From positions 1-28,313 of IMG/VR virus record IMGVR_UViG_3300031857_014747: a DNA stretch of 28,313 nt; one strand, written 5' to 3'. The notes below the pieces were generated by a model. It saw nothing but the letters and a program-made list of their open reading frames with translations. It had not been told where the DNA came from and did not search any database. Positions 6,701 through 15,700 of this stretch are shown one piece after another. Positions within the stretch are counted from its first letter, which is position 1. The number at the start of each line of letters is the position of its first letter. A program made the translations under genes and the position numbers. This DNA comes from a virus.

Positions 6701-9562
6701 CTCTTTATTGAATTCGCGAAGTGCCTCTTTAAGAATCTCGCTCTTGGCATCATCATCTGTCAATTCATCAGGAAGTGAATCTATTTTTCGTATTGCTCTT
6801 GGCTTTGATTCAGCAATATCGTAAACAAGGCTTGAAAGTTCATTTTGCGCGTCAAAGTCAAGTGCTAATCCGCGAGCAACGCTACGAATACCAGAATCCA
6901 AGTCGGCACCACCTGATTGCGTGCTGTTCAATCCGTCTCGGATAATTCGCTTTGCTGCATCTGGGGAGGTAATTCTTTCAGGGTTAGTCAGGTTCGTAAA
7001 CTCATTAACTGCAGCCTTAAGAACTTCTCGGTGTGTCTTGTTATTGGTTATCTTGTCAATTGACTCATCGCTTGTTTCTGGTCGGCTGACAGTCCTTGGT
7101 TCAGCAATATCGTAAATCAGTTTGGAAAGTTTGTCTTCAGCGTCCTCGTCAAGTCCAAGCCATTGTGAAACTTGACGAATACCAGAATCAAGGTCGGCAC
7201 CACCAGCCTCTGTGCTGTCGTAGTTGCGCGACATGATTTGCTTGGCGACATCCGCTGGCATTCTGTCGCGGCGTGAAGCCAGTCCACGAGGACCATCTCC
7301 GCCACCCTTTAGGTCGTCAATAAGTTTCTTCAGACGCGGGTCATCGGCTAATTCGCCATTGTTGTACTCGTTTGTGAGTTCTTCAATGATGTCCGCTTTT
7401 TCGTTGTCATCAAGACGAGGCCAAATTCTTAGTTTTTGCAACTTTGGTGTTATTGAATCATTTGCACCAGATGCGCTATCTAGCAGTTCGTCAATTACTT
7501 CACTATTTTCATTTGATGAACCTAGGCCGCGACTTCCAAACTGCTCACGAAGACCCTGAAGGTCTGGCTCAACCAGCCCGCCATCAGACTGTTTCTTTTT
7601 CTTTATCTTCTTGATTAACTTGTCAAGTCTTTCGTCTCCAGCAAGGTCTCCATTGTTGAACTCATCATTAAGCATTTCAAGAAGGTCAGATTTTTCTTCA
7701 TCTGACAAATTGTTCTTCTTGAGTTTTTGTAGCAATGGAGTAATTCCGTCATTTGCTCCATCAGCCCTATCAAGCAGTTCGTCAATAATGTTGTCGCCAA
7801 ATTCTTCTCCAGATGGGACCTTATTTCCTTGTTGGCGTGCAACAACTTCGGCGCGACGAGCAGCGGCTTCCCGAGCGGATTCACGCATTTTCTCAAAGTC
7901 TTCATCGGTGAAGTCTGGGAGTTCTGGAAGAAGTTGTCCTCGCCTATTCCCTATGCTTTGACGCTCACGCCCCCCTCTTCGTGAAGCAAGTCCACGAGCG
8001 CGGGATGGTTCTTGTCCTGATTCTGGAACATCATCTTCAAATGGTGCTTTTTCTTTTGCATCAAGAAGTTCAGCACGGCGCTCGTCGTAGTCCATTTGCG
8101 CCTGTGTGTATTCATCGTAAAGGTCGCGCCAGTCATCAACTGCCTTCGCTGCTTCGCGCTTTGTCATTCCATATTCGTCCATGAAACGCTTAGCAATTTC
8201 TTCATCTTCCCAATAGAACATGTCCTCCATGAGGTCTGCTTCCATTGTGCGCTTACGCTGCTTCCAGTCTTCCCGCAGGTCGTAAAGAAGGTCGTCAATT
8301 TCCTCCTTCGTCATCTTTGAGGGGTCTTTTGGCTTGTCTTTTGGAGTTACATTTGGTTTCTTGTCACCGCGCTGCGAGCGAAGACCTAATTGCGTGCGAT
8401 TATTAATCTCCCTGCCCGACATTCCGCGATTTCTTAATTCAGCGCGCACATCTTCTAATCTTGTGCGCTCTGCTCGTCGCTGTTCTTCGGTTCTTCTGCC
8501 AAATGAGTCAATTCCCCATCCAGTTCCAATTCCCCCTGAGCCTCGTTCCAACTCTCTCAGCAATTCCTCATCGCTCATATTTTTTGGATTAAACATGTCC
8601 GCAAAAGAAGTTGATGGAGCGCCAGTGTCCTGACCAGGCCTGAACGGGCGTTGTGATGCGACTCCAGGCATTCTATTTGGAACTCGTGCACCTGGTTTGA
8701 ATCTTGTTGGGTCTGGCATTTCGCGCCATGTGCCATCAAAAATCATTCCGTCACCGTCAACATCTCGTCGCTTGCTTGGGTCTAGAACACCAGAAATAAA
8801 CCTGCTTGCATCACGACCCATACCACGACCACGACCGCCAAAAGAAGTTGCACGACCGATTGCGCGACCGAGACCCTTTTCGTGGAACTCAATGATTTCT
8901 GCAGTGTTGATACCAACCTTGCCGCGACGCTTCGTCCAGTCGTCTTCAACTCTTACTTCAGATATTGAGTTGTTGATTGACTTTACAATTTGCTGGCCGA
9001 ATCGGCGCTCTGCACCAGAGTTGATTTTCTTGCGGATATTTGCAAATTCAATGTTCTTTGTTTCAGAATTAGGGCGTGGGTTAAAACGACTAATTTCGTG
9101 GTTGAACGCAAGTTGTCCAAACCTTGACTTGAGCGCCAATTCTCCTCTTGCTTGTTCACCGCGGAACAAGCGTGCCTTGAAGTTAATCGCTGTGAAATTA
9201 TGTACTCCGCAAGCCCTTAATGGGGTATCAGAAATGCTCACCAACCTTGATGCACTGTTGAGTGATTTTGATTCAACAAACTTGTTAAACCTACGCGATT
9301 CTGTAAGCACCTCAGACTTGATTTCTACTTCTGAAGAGTCAATATCAAACTTCACCAAGATGTCTTCCGTAAGAGTCTTGAATTCGCCAACAGTAATCCC
9401 ATCTGGCAGTACTGATTCAGCACTCTTTACGCTATTGGCCCACTTTGACCATTCCGCGCCGTGCTCAGTGAATCCAAAGAACTTTGTTGCTTCATCTGAT
9501 TTGACAACTATTCCAAAGTTCTCATTTCGGATTGCGTCTTTTAGGATTGCGTATTGCTTCAT
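3716..9562 (-). CDS. Giant modular protein (1948 residues): calcium-loop module, repeats, ART-like domain, kinase-fold C-terminus
   Basis: Starts at ATG 9562 in an ATGA overlap with the upstream gene. Residues 1-220 are an unrecognised domain. The shared head module spans 229-287, with the DVDGDGMIFDGT loop at 267-278. Residues 300-1090 are a charged helical chain cut up by GVASQR (300), GLRSQR (393), GLASRR (524, 760, 961), GLGSSN (679) and GLASDR (1082), and containing two pairs of 97-residue-period repeats. Residues 1300-1385 are strongly basic, suggesting nucleic-acid binding. Residues about 1460-1535 (PIVRGTGG, then ARAYGVGEYFTFP) resemble ADP-ribosyltransferase folds of polyvalent proteins. 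After an Ala-Pro-Lys linker (1703-1733), residues 1738-1890 look like a HipA/PI-kinase-like fold: YVK at 1764-1766, NESLASAMYKLAGV, WLANWD (1833-1838), N1844 and KIDVGG (D1857). The kinase-fold assignment is moderate and the ART-like one tentative. It is probably a packaged, processed polyprotein. Confidence 0.85.
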   Translation of the reverse strand: MKQYAILKDAIRNENFGIVVKSDEATKFFGFTEHGAEWSKWANSVKSAESVLPDGITVGEFKTLTEDILVKFDIDSSEVEIKSEVLTESRRFNKFVESKSLNSASRLVSISDTPLRACGVHNFTAINFKARLFRGEQARGELALKSRFGQLAFNHEISRFNPRPNSETKNIEFANIRKKINSGAERRFGQQIVKSINNSISEVRVEDDWTKRRGKVGINTAEIIEFHEKGLGRAIGRATSFGGRGRGMGRDASRFISGVLDPSKRRDVDGDGMIFDGTWREMPDPTRFKPGARVPNRMPGVASQRPFRPGQDTGAPSTSFADMFNPKNMSDEELLRELERGSGGIGTGWGIDSFGRRTEEQRRAERTRLEDVRAELRNRGMSGREINNRTQLGLRSQRGDKKPNVTPKDKPKDPSKMTKEEIDDLLYDLREDWKQRKRTMEADLMEDMFYWEDEEIAKRFMDEYGMTKREAAKAVDDWRDLYDEYTQAQMDYDERRAELLDAKEKAPFEDDVPESGQEPSRARGLASRRGGRERQSIGNRRGQLLPELPDFTDEDFEKMRESAREAAARRAEVVARQQGNKVPSGEEFGDNIIDELLDRADGANDGITPLLQKLKKNNLSDEEKSDLLEMLNDEFNNGDLAGDERLDKLIKKIKKKKQSDGGLVEPDLQGLREQFGSRGLGSSNENSEVIDELLDSASGANDSITPKLQKLRIWPRLDDNEKADIIEELTNEYNNGELADDPRLKKLIDDLKGGGDGPRGLASRRDRMPADVAKQIMSRNYDSTEAGGADLDSGIRQVSQWLGLDEDAEDKLSKLIYDIAEPRTVSRPETSDESIDKITNNKTHREVLKAAVNEFTNLTNPERITSPDAAKRIIRDGLNSTQSGGADLDSGIRSVARGLALDFDAQNELSSLVYDIAESKPRAIRKIDSLPDELTDDDAKSEILKEALREFNKEMRSAPSGLASRRSSGQVSFPRREGIDKNSPNYLDGRGMREAEERANRIRDSLGLRDLNERTQRQLEAAGIRDGRIGRNTSRQSEIEDRVRRAIENMPDSARRQRNAVPQNMSSRRATATTERAAAPRGLASDRPKPKVKKKTSNAVPGVDAIDEKDGRFWSTLTPEEQQKAQAALEKHKLDMEKKLKERYASWWRGQVRGALKQGVRGGRFAPRDEDDSLNFGDITEMQRQLDIAIANGSVPSVAVDKDGKPKVNKDGTLAQSQADVYQKEIDTLSVLLNMEKAKDYSKLEHLHPAQKRIVLEAIGKKGGDKEFKGTTKSTYFGRAGGITRTAADLTEAEAVKDKKKRDASTIKFRQRILRVNPERARRRELRKNRVSNKPGRRGEILDPTLAAKQKKLRAQARIRGIKSKFKGKRDAAKVTKQIEGQRSELHPLTFNPDGSITMTPAFPDMLAFLSGSLHANKKKGEKAEQKVFDRLLADLWENTGFAQKPILIRPEEVDELIKAGWQPIVRGTGGEKVNSEGYVEQFLTSEGRFIPGQGARAYGVGEYFTFPGESRWDSGYTGGENARHTILALVPPTANIVSQSELNGEVRKLKDHLDKISERVGELGGRDGASKMGTPELVKELREAAGDMSDDTRASQIIKGMLDLLEQKDNAGEDTSQLRGQVVDGLDYMERLAKRNDIGHIAPLLGVDAHEPDGDSGVFLLHNRGAVAAVQRPLTRKEGKELGQFKKSLWKSWGRDKVTSPMPESAPAAPKTPKAPKAPKASKPASPASSSGKVDVSGWTKVGGQRGSNAGGTFKDQSGVEHYVKTPDTPLHAENESLASAMYKLAGVGAADVQVGDDNGQVKTVSKIVQGVRSATARDKKAMQSAFVADAWLANWDAVLNENTLIDSSGNPVKIDVGGSMLFRARGGAKGAQFGNSVGEIDTLRQRNSVYADITDAQIKEQVKALKSITANQIKAQVDAIISDSAQAKKLADTLIARRQDLIDRYG
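6695..7255 (-). repeat. Two tandem protein repeats, about 90 residues each, period 97
   Basis: Residues 770-860 and 867-956 of the 1948-residue protein align. Both contain GGADLDSGIR, followed by a short helix, LIYDIAE or LVYDIAE, and a final helical part ending near E/N-F-x-N/K. The DNA copies are clearly related but diverged at synonymous positions. The pair is bounded by GLASRR sites at residues 760 and 961. The fold is unknown. Confidence 0.8.
7301..7792 (-). repeat. Second pair of protein repeats, about 67 residues each, period 97
   Basis: Residues 591-657 and 688-754 of the 1948-residue protein align. Both have IDELLD, GAND.ITP, LQKL, a short acidic helix, E[FY]NNG[DE]L and a Lys-rich end. 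The period is again 97 residues. A GLGSS site (679-683) sits between the copies, and GLASRR sites bound the pair at 524 and 760. Confidence 0.8.
8702..8875 (-). repeat. Shared head module, copy 2 (calcium-loop type)
   Basis: Residues 230-287 of the 1948-residue protein. GLGRAIGRA precedes a Gly/Arg-rich linker, SGVLDPSKRRD, the DVDGDGMIFDGT loop and REMPDPTR. A GVASQR variant of the putative cleavage site follows at 300. The DNA differs from the other copies mainly at synonymous positions, which points to old duplication under protein-level selection. Confidence 0.8.
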
Positions 9563-11607
9563 TTCTTAGCGCTCACAATTTCGTAGATTGATTCTCTAGC
9601 ATTTGTCAAACGACCAAGGCGTTGATTAAACAATTTTTCAAGAATGTTCAAGTGTATTTTTTCGCCTTGCGACAACTTGCCATCGTTGTAAAGCCTTGAC
9701 TTAAAGTTGCTAAAGTTAAAGGCTCTCGCCCTCTGAATAAGTGTAGCAATAAATTGCTGGTACTGAGCCCGCTGTAGTTCTTTTAGGTTCTGGAAGTAGT
9801 TTGCGTAAATAGAATTCTCGCCAGGATTTAGCAATTCCTCAATACCCATCTCGGTCCGTTTTGTGATTGATATTTCATCAAGCCCAACAAGGCCAGAACC
9901 AGGGTTTGATGTTGCAAGGGTGTACTTATTGCCCTGTCCAGCCAGCATGGCGACTGTTCCTATGTTTCGGTCCCTCGTATCGCTAAGAATGTCGGCAAAC
10001 ATCAACCTGGTTACATCCATCGGGTTGGAGTCGGCAAACTTAGAGTTTCTGTCAATCTTTGCCCCACGAATTGCAGTTTCTGCATCTTGGATGAGATAGT
10101 TACGCTTCTCGCCCGTGCCGACAAAGTAAACATCTGGCGCCTTAATCCCAAGGTGTTCCTGGATTTCAGAGGCAAGACGCTGTCCAATGTGCTCAAAGTT
10201 GTTAGCAGACGAGTTGAGGAATAGTTTGTCGCCGTTAGGCATTGAGACGAGTGACTGGCGGTCGTTGATTTTCTGCGTCTTAATTTCGCGCATTTTCTTC
10301 AAAACATCTTGCAAGATATCTGGGGCAATGTCTGCCAGACTTCCACCCTTTGACAAGTGATTAATCGCACCATCAACGGTCCCAATATCTGTCTGCTGTG
10401 CTGCTGGCGTCTGCGCTGGTTGTGCAGTTTCTGCTGCGGTTGGCTTTGCCGTGCGCTTCTTATTGAATACAGTGGTTGCCCAGCGCTCCCGTCCGTCTGG
10501 TCCAACTTCGTTTGGATTGGAAATTCCAACGAACTTCTCGCTGTATCCGATTCCATCTCCAGTTTCGGTTGCAACCATCTTTAGTCTTGACGCTGGGTCT
10601 TTGTCATTTGACGACGCGATTGCTGCGTTCACTGTCCGACCAAGTTTGCGACGCTCGCCCACGGTTAGTGGTCGCTTCTTCTCAAGGGTCAATGTTGAGC
10701 CACCAGGAAGAACATACTTGAGACTTTGAATTCCCGTGTTTGACAAAAGCCCCAACTCATCTTTCCCGATGGTGTCAGGGGTTAGATGGTTGGAAAGGTA
10801 TGTTGCGCCTTCCATGTCTCGGTTATCTGGAATGGTTCTTAAAACGGAGGCTGGAACTACTGGTTCAAGAATGAATCCGTCTCGTCTAACCATTCGTGCG
10901 GCTGGAGCAGTTTGAGCGCCAAGCGGAGTCACTAACTTGTCAACTTCAAGTTTCAACTTCTGTGGATTTGAAATCGCAACTTTTGGAATTTGCGGTTTTC
11001 GTGAATCAACAATGCTTCCTGGATACTCGCCAGCACCAAGCGTTTCGCCCTGCGTTGTTTCACCAGGCCTAACCGCGTTTCGTACTGCACGAATTGCTGC
11101 AATAGCCAAACCAAGTGGGCCAGGAATATCAAATAGTTTTGCACCACAGTTTGAGAACTTTTTATCAGTGAATCGCCCACCGTACTGATAGCCCTCAGGG
11201 CAGTGGTATGTCCTGTCTCTTCCACCAAGACCGCGACCTGGAATTCCAGGAACGCTTGGCATGCCTGGGGTTAGTGCGCCGAATACAGTGCTTCTAATTG
11301 GGCTTCTGATGATGCTTGAGTCACCAGGAAGGGCTACTGAGCCAGCAGCCTGAATTCCCTGCAGAATTGGATTACTTGAGCCGATTGAACCAACTCGCTT
11401 TACCTCGTACTCGCGCATGCGACCGTTGCGTTTTGCGAGAGCCTTAAATGTAATTAGTTCCCCACGATTTGCGGGCAAAGAGCGCATTACATTGTTCGGC
11501 GCCGTTTTTCCCGACGCAAACACTACGCGCACTTTGGTAATCATTGAGTTCGGGCAGCAAGCACTTGCAAATTCAAGTGTCTTGATTTCCTGTACTAATT
11601 CATGCAT
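9559..11607 (-). CDS. Cys-module protein with kinase-fold C-terminal domain (682 residues)
   Basis: Starts at ATG 11607, 15 bp after the previous stop, with only a weak GGA upstream. It ends in an ATGA overlap with the 1948-residue gene. Residues 1-75 form a small N-terminal domain. A Gly/Pro linker (113-127) precedes the Cys module C136-P-E-G...GRFTD...C154, then FDIPGP. Residues about 452-600 resemble a HipA/PI-kinase-like fold: NGDKLFLN (458-465), QRLASEIQEHLGIKAPDV (476-492), DTRDRN (543-548) and GLVGLDE (572-578). The LAS...LG[IV].A.DV stretch aligns with the kinase-fold domain of the next gene, so the two look homologous. There is no calcium-loop module; the Cys module occupies its place. 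Function is inferred from the fold. An inactive structural version is possible. Confidence 0.82.
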   Translation of the reverse strand: MHELVQEIKTLEFASACCPNSMITKVRVVFASGKTAPNNVMRSLPANRGELITFKALAKRNGRMREYEVKRVGSIGSSNPILQGIQAAGSVALPGDSSIIRSPIRSTVFGALTPGMPSVPGIPGRGLGGRDRTYHCPEGYQYGGRFTDKKFSNCGAKLFDIPGPLGLAIAAIRAVRNAVRPGETTQGETLGAGEYPGSIVDSRKPQIPKVAISNPQKLKLEVDKLVTPLGAQTAPAARMVRRDGFILEPVVPASVLRTIPDNRDMEGATYLSNHLTPDTIGKDELGLLSNTGIQSLKYVLPGGSTLTLEKKRPLTVGERRKLGRTVNAAIASSNDKDPASRLKMVATETGDGIGYSEKFVGISNPNEVGPDGRERWATTVFNKKRTAKPTAAETAQPAQTPAAQQTDIGTVDGAINHLSKGGSLADIAPDILQDVLKKMREIKTQKINDRQSLVSMPNGDKLFLNSSANNFEHIGQRLASEIQEHLGIKAPDVYFVGTGEKRNYLIQDAETAIRGAKIDRNSKFADSNPMDVTRLMFADILSDTRDRNIGTVAMLAGQGNKYTLATSNPGSGLVGLDEISITKRTEMGIEELLNPGENSIYANYFQNLKELQRAQYQQFIATLIQRARAFNFSNFKSRLYNDGKLSQGEKIHLNILEKLFNQRLGRLTNARESIYEIVSAKK
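11128..11202 (-). repeat. Shared Cys module, copy 1
   Basis: Residues 136-160 of the 682-residue protein: CPEG, then GGRFTD, then NC and FD. It is matched in the 1897-residue protein by CPPG, NQFTD, NC, FD with similar spacing. The two Cys could form a disulphide or a metal site, although only two are conserved. It occurs in the two giants that lack the calcium-loop module. Confidence 0.65.
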
Positions 11608-11622
11608 TTAAAATTCCGTTCG

Positions 11623-12246
11623 TTATCCGCAGCACTTGGTTGGCAGGTATTCTGCGGTAATCATTTTCCCGTCTGGTGACTCGCCAACTGTCTCCCAGTT
11701 GTCGTTGTTGCGTAGGTAATCAGAGAAATCTGGCTCCATCTCAACAAAGTCAGCAAGTACTTTCATGGCATGCGACATGTCTTCGTTTGTCACTACTGGG
11801 TTTGCCTTGCTTTCGTTTTGGCTCCACTCAATAGGCGAAAAGAAAACATCGTCATCGTCGTAAGCACTCTTGCCGCCAAGTTTTCCTGGGGCGTTAATTG
11901 GCCTTTTGAGTCGGCGTGCAAAATCGGCATCTGTCCAGTTGTTTTTCTTCAACTTTCCTTTGCAATTCTTCATTCCTGGGTGATGACAACCCTCGTTTGG
12001 CCATAGACCAGTTGTTTCGTGGTGGAGCCATGCACAAATGTTCTCAAGTGGGTAAAGTTCTGGATGGTCAGCGAGGATGACGCGACAACGACTGAATCCG
12101 CCTGGCTTCTTCATGATTGGGCGCCAGTAGCGCAATAGGCGCTCAAGGTTCCCACGGCGAGGACCACGGCCCTTGAGAATGTCACCAGTGACGCGCTCTT
12201 GTGGAATTATTCCGCCAAGTGGGTCGGCCTTGTAGTTATCAATCAT
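11623..12246 (-). CDS. Cys/His-rich small protein, 207 residues
   Basis: I choose ATG 12246, which overlaps the preceding gene by 8 bp, rather than a start far upstream at 12465. The upstream option would read about 73 residues through a well-formed gene in another frame. The protein begins MIDNYKADPLGG. Visible features are a basic patch (KGRGPRRGNLERLLRYWRP, 25-43), SRCRVILADHP (52-62), CAWLHHETTG (71-80), GCHHPGMKNC (86-95), an acidic DDDD stretch (130-133) and a CC pair near the C-terminus. The Cys/His cluster may bind zinc. The 'RC ... C..LH..TG' pattern resembles a short domain I associate with capsid-region proteins of actinobacterial phages; that is recollection, not a verified match. 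The product is otherwise unknown. Confidence 0.7.
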   Translation of the reverse strand: MIDNYKADPLGGIIPQERVTGDILKGRGPRRGNLERLLRYWRPIMKKPGGFSRCRVILADHPELYPLENICAWLHHETTGLWPNEGCHHPGMKNCKGKLKKNNWTDADFARRLKRPINAPGKLGGKSAYDDDDVFFSPIEWSQNESKANPVVTNEDMSHAMKVLADFVEMEPDFSDYLRNNDNWETVGESPDGKMITAEYLPTKCCG

Positions 12247-12721
12247 TGTTTTCTTGTTTCTCTCGCATTTTCTTTCTAGATAAAACCTGTTTGCGCAGTT
12301 GCTCCATTGTCGGAGCCTGCTTTGGTTTGCGGGGTCCTTCTTTTGCGTACTTTTCAAGGCCTGGTCTAATCCAGTCCATGAAATCTTTGGTTGGGATGAT
12401 GCTTCCATCATTCCACATTTCATAAACCTCAATGTCTCTTTCATCCAAGAATACCAGTTTTGCAAATGCCTCGTCCCTACCTATTGATTTAGGTGCAGTG
12501 GCGATTGCAGATGCTTCAAACCCATCTTTCAATTGGTTTCTTTTTGCCGCATGAATGTCTTCACCATCAACAAACTTGCGAAGATTACCAACAAATGTTG
12601 ACATGCCAGTCATCTCTTTGTTTGTGGTTGGCCATGCGGAACCAAAAATCCTAAACCATTTTTGTTGCCAAACTGGAAGGTCGTCGTAGCCTTTTATTTT
12701 GCCTATGCCTATTTTGTCCAT
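12239..12721 (-). CDS. Small hypothetical protein, 160 residues
   Basis: Starts at ATG 12721, overlapping the end of the 1268-residue gene by 13 bp, and ends 8 bp inside the next gene, so translation is probably coupled. It is not a recognised family. The N-terminus (DDLPVWQQKWFRIFGSAWP, 14-32) is aromatic and amphipathic. The middle holds LVFLDERDIEVYEMWNDGSIIP (88-109). The C-terminus (about 122-160) is a very basic helix rich in Lys/Arg/Glu, ending KKMREKQENND. No Cys, signal peptide or membrane segment is seen. Its position between giant effector-like genes would suit an assembly factor or a protective partner. That is inference only. Confidence 0.75.
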   Translation of the reverse strand: MDKIGIGKIKGYDDLPVWQQKWFRIFGSAWPTTNKEMTGMSTFVGNLRKFVDGEDIHAAKRNQLKDGFEASAIATAPKSIGRDEAFAKLVFLDERDIEVYEMWNDGSIIPTKDFMDWIRPGLEKYAKEGPRKPKQAPTMEQLRKQVLSRKKMREKQENND

Positions 12722-15700
12722 TTTGTTCCGACTACCGTTCTTTTGTTGTCAATAACAATGTGATTTTCTGATTTTATAGACTGTTCCAAATCGGTTCCTG
12801 GACTATGGAGAAGCCAAGTCGCATATTTCGTCAGTGCCGCTGTTTCTTCTGGTGTCAGCCTCTGTCCACCAAGGATGTTCATCCCTGACTTAATCGCCGC
12901 ATTAAGTTCAGATGGCAGTTCTCTATACCCGTATTCCCCTAGATAGGAAAGAATTTCAATACCGCTTTGTGCTGCTGTTGTTGCTTTGCGATACCCCTTT
13001 TCAACATACGACTCACCTCCAGCAACAGCCATTTTTTTGACTATGCCCTTTATCAAGTTTTTCTCGTCAGGATTTAAGTCATCAAGGCTGAATTGTTGAC
13101 TAATTTTGGAAAAAAGCGCATAGCCGAACCTGTCACCACCACCCGAACTGTAGTTATTGCGCTGGTGCATTCTTACATCTTCGGCGACACCTCTGCGAAC
13201 AGCAATTTTTTGTTCTGGGGTAAGAGAATCCCATAGTTCGCCCCATGGTTTTGTTCTTGCTTTTTCCATAATGTCACTGTCGCTATACAGAGAAGCAATA
13301 AAATTTTCTAGACCAATATTTGAGCCGTCGCCAAGGAGCAGCACAGAGCCATCGTACGGCGACATGCTTGAGTTTCTGCCTTCGGCAAAAAAGGAATCAG
13401 ATTCCGCGAGGTTCGCTAGGTGCTGAATAAATTCAGATGGGTCCATGTCCAGGGATGGGAGCGTCATCCCGCTGTCTGGGTCGGTGCCAAAACCTAAATC
13501 TTGAGGATTCTGTGCTGTCTGGAACATGTGGCTTGCTCGCGCTGTCATGCCCATCGCCTGAAGCGCCCGTGCGAACTTTGCATTTGCTTCCGAATCATCT
13601 CCAAAAATCTCTGGCAGCCCGTTGCGCATGAGGTCTTTAATAACGGCAAATTGATTGCTATTTCGTGCTAGACCATCCACAACTCCACCGTACTGGGAGA
13701 ATCCTCCATCTGACTGTGGTGCAATATTTGTGTCTTGCGTCATCGTGATGAAGCGCGCGCCACTCGCAATGTTGGTCATTGAGAGCACGCGCCCAGCACT
13801 GATAATGGAAACTAGTTCTCCAGTGGTGAGTTCATCACTTCTGATTTTTGCCTGACGAACAACGGATGCAAGTTTTGCTCCGCTACCAGGGCTAGGCCTT
13901 GTGGGGATTGCGCTATCTGGCATGCCCTCAAGAATTCGTGCATAATCTTCAAGCAGTTTATTAAACTTCCTTCTTTGTTCTTCTGAAACTTTAACTGTTG
14001 ACCTTGTTGATGGGTCAAATAGCGGCTGAGAATCTAGTAGGTTGATTTGTTTTTGGAAATCAGCGATTGCTAAATCAATGTTTTTTATATCTTCTTCAAG
14101 TTGTTTAACATCTTCCCTAATTTTTTGGAGCAGAGGCGCAGCAAGTGGGTCTGTTTGTCTTTCCAAATTTTGAATGATTCGCCTATTTTCGGCGAGAGTA
14201 TCTGCGGCATTTTTTCTATTCACCTTCAAGACCATAAAGGCTGCTCCATGAAAACCTTCAATCAGGCCCTGTTCTTCAGGGTCAATTAAAAATAGGGTTT
14301 CGTATCGCTCTAGAAAACCATATGCCGCCATCTCTTCCAAAGACGAAGTAAGCGATTCTTTGAATGGTTCTTCTGGACCGTTCTCAATTTGGTCAATCTG
14401 GTACCAACTCCATAGTTCGCGATGGTCGGTTGCAGATGAAAGCAAATTTAATTCGTTTCTTTCGTCCCTGCGAAGGCTGCTCTTTGCCTTTAGTTCGTTC
14501 ATCCGTATGTCACGCCGTGCTAAGACTGCTTTTTCCAGGTCATTATAAATGGCTATGTACTCATGACCATGACCGTGTTCGTGGTGGGCGGTGCCTAGGG
14601 CGAGCATTTCGGATAGGTCTTTTGCTTTTTTTGCTCTTCGCTCTGGGGTGTCAACATCTATTTTTTCTTCAATATCCGCTATCTCTCCGACAATTTTTTC
14701 TATTTCCTGTCTGATTTCAGAAATATCTTTTTGCATGTTGATGTTTTGTTCTGGAGAAAAAACTCCAGAATCACTAGAAATCTTAAATTGTCGTTCTTTG
14801 TCTTTTAATTTTTTTTCTAAATCTTGCACAGATTTTGACAATTCTTCTTTCTTCGCTGAAAGTTTTTTACTAGTAACTTCATCTTCATCAGAAAGCCATG
14901 CGGTAACTGCAATTCTATTTCCAGTTTGCTGAGTCAAACGAAATAGGTCAAGTATTGATATGTTGCTATTTGTCGCTTCCTCTCTTGGAAGTCCAATTTG
15001 ACTCAACAGTTCTGATTCTGCACGCTGATAGGCAACAATATGACCTGGTGCATAAAGTTTTTCAACTCTTCCATTACTTCCTATTTTGAGGCCAGGCTTG
15101 AATCCCCAGTAACCGCTAACACCACTTGAATAACCAATATGACCTTGCGTTTGAACAAGTGCCCATCTGGTTATTCGCTCAAGCAATTCTCTTTTATCGC
15201 TATTTGTTGATAAACTTTGTAGTTCTCCGTCAATGTAATTCTTAAGAGTTAATAGTTCTGCTGGATTTGATACTCGGAATGTTGGTCCACCGCGACCAAG
15301 TTGCATCTTAAGGTCTTGGAACCCCATTGGAAGTGGCCTCATTGATGATTCACCCTTTAGATATTTCATCAAGTCCCTTGCAACTTTTGCAGATACTTTT
15401 TCAGCCCTGTCAAGGTCCATGTAATAGAAGTTATGCCCAATGGGTGAATTCGGTAGGTTTTCTGACTCTTTCATAAATAGCAAATGTGAAGCAAGAAGCG
15501 AAATTTCCCAAGATTCCAATTCTTCTGTTGCATCTTTATCCAGAAGGAAATCAAATGAAACATGTTTCTGCAACTCATCGTGCCTTGCTGGCCTGTCCAT
15601 TAGGTATGTCGGGTGGATTTTTGCAAGAATCTCGTGTGCGTCGGCAACAGTTTTTGGAACTACCCCATTATTCCAATGTTCAAATGCTTCTAATTCATGC

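Noticed and set aside
8697-9569. 290-codon plus-strand frame
   Set aside because: Fully antisense to the N-terminal part of the 1948-residue gene. Its apparent protein is the mirror of the conserved module and its Ser/Pro-rich composition is typical of a shadow frame.
12247-12465. Upstream extension of the 207-residue gene to a start at 12465
   Set aside because: It would overlap most of the C-terminal half of the 160-residue gene in another frame, and the extra sequence has no protein-like pattern. ATG 12246 gives the usual short overlap.
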